Below, piece by piece: positions 63,848 to 64,000 of a stretch of DNA of 64,000 bases. This stretch comes from Agromyces sp. NDB4Y10. Its GTDB lineage: Bacteria > Actinomycetota > Actinomycetes > Actinomycetales > Microbacteriaceae. The DNA lies in contig NZ_LQGY01000065.1 of the NCBI RefSeq assembly GCF_001620055.1, forward strand, positions 49,344-113,343, written 5' to 3'. Each line of letters begins with the position of its first letter. Position 1 is the first letter of the stretch. The notes below the pieces were generated by a model. That model saw only the letters and a program-made list of their open reading frames with translations. It had not been told where the DNA came from and made no database searches. A program made the position numbers and the translations under genes.

Positions 63848-64000
63848 CGCGCCGCGCGGCACCGACCGCCCGACGAGGGCACGTCCGGCGGCGCGCAGCG
63901 ACCGCGGCAGCAGGATCGCCTCGACGCGGCGCGCGGCCGGCGCGTCCACTGCGAGCGCGCGCGACGCGGTCGCGAGGTCCGCGGCGAGCGCGTCCCGGCG
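63845..64000 (-). CDS. C-terminal end of an unidentified protein (cut by window edge)
   Basis: The last 51 codons of a minus-strand frame that enters from beyond the window and stops at TAG 63847. Third codon positions are almost all G or C, as in the real genes here, which supports coding. The peptide ends RALVGRSVPRGA. It does not look like CoaD, which I would have expected from gene order, and I do not recognise it. Confidence 0.5.
   Translation of the reverse strand, partial: RRDALAADLATASRALAVDAPAARRVEAILLPRSLRAAGRALVGRSVPRGA

Overview
The window is about 64 kb of very GC-rich (roughly 72% G+C by eye), densely coding actinobacterial chromosome. The gene content and order point to the family Microbacteriaceae, perhaps close to Agromyces; this is inferred from remembered gene order and protein style, not from a search. 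Supporting signs are frequent GTG and TTG starts, GTGA/ATGA stop-start overlaps, a DUF2469-rnhB-lepB-rplS block, an rpmF-rnc-mutM-smc block, and a large DivIVA-type coiled-coil protein. I see no tRNA, rRNA, CRISPR, insertion sequence or prophage, and no gene-free stretch longer than about 275 bases.

Layout. (1) 1-3.7 kb, minus strand: cysteine desulfurase, mnmA, a membrane protein with calcium-binding-like repeats, and the start of ligA. (2) 3.8-13.3 kb: storage glucan metabolism, with glgX, a YbaK-type deacylase, glgP (minus), then glgE-glgB. (3) 13.4-16.3 kb, minus: a thioredoxin-fold/TPR protein and a multi-pass secreted-domain protein. (4) 16.4-21.7 kb: DivIVA-like coiled-coil protein, AI-2E transporter, a hydrolase, a small zinc protein, a transglycosylase-like protein and a DivI1A-repeat protein. 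(5) 21.6-34.1 kb, minus: a conserved housekeeping block read as rplS, lepB, rnhB, DUF2469, yraN, comM, dprA, phosphodiesterase, xerC, rpsB, tsf, pyrH, frr, cdsA. An M23-like gene sits on the plus strand beside rpsB. (6) 34.3-46.9 kb: a small membrane protein and map, then a complete nitrate/nitrite assimilation cluster (nirD, nirB, cobA, hemD-like regulator, narK, nasA, nasB, cbiX). (7) 47.0-64 kb: the rest of the housekeeping block, read on the minus strand as DUF177, rpmF, rnc, mutM, smc, ftsY, a DUF2004-like gene, ffh, rpsP, khpA, rimM, trmD. Two accessory pairs interrupt it: LLM oxidoreductase plus GH13 amylase, and gshA-like ligase plus GH1 beta-glucosidase.

How the genes work together. 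GlgE extends glucan from maltose-1-phosphate, GlgB branches it, and GlgP with GlgX degrade it. Nitrate enters by NarK, NasA/NasB reduce it to nitrite, and NirB/NirD reduce nitrite to ammonium. CobA and CbiX supply two steps of siroheme synthesis for NirB. Boxes resembling the actinobacterial nitrogen regulator GlnR lie upstream of nirB, nirD and cbiX. The nitrate cluster separates trmD from rplS, which usually lie together.

The most striking non-gene signal is a nine-base word, GGATGCCGC (reverse complement GCGGCATCC). By eye I count about 48 copies on both strands, where about two would be expected from base composition. Some copies form inverted pairs. A second recurring signal is a TAGACT-like -10 box placed so close to start codons that several mRNAs should be leaderless.
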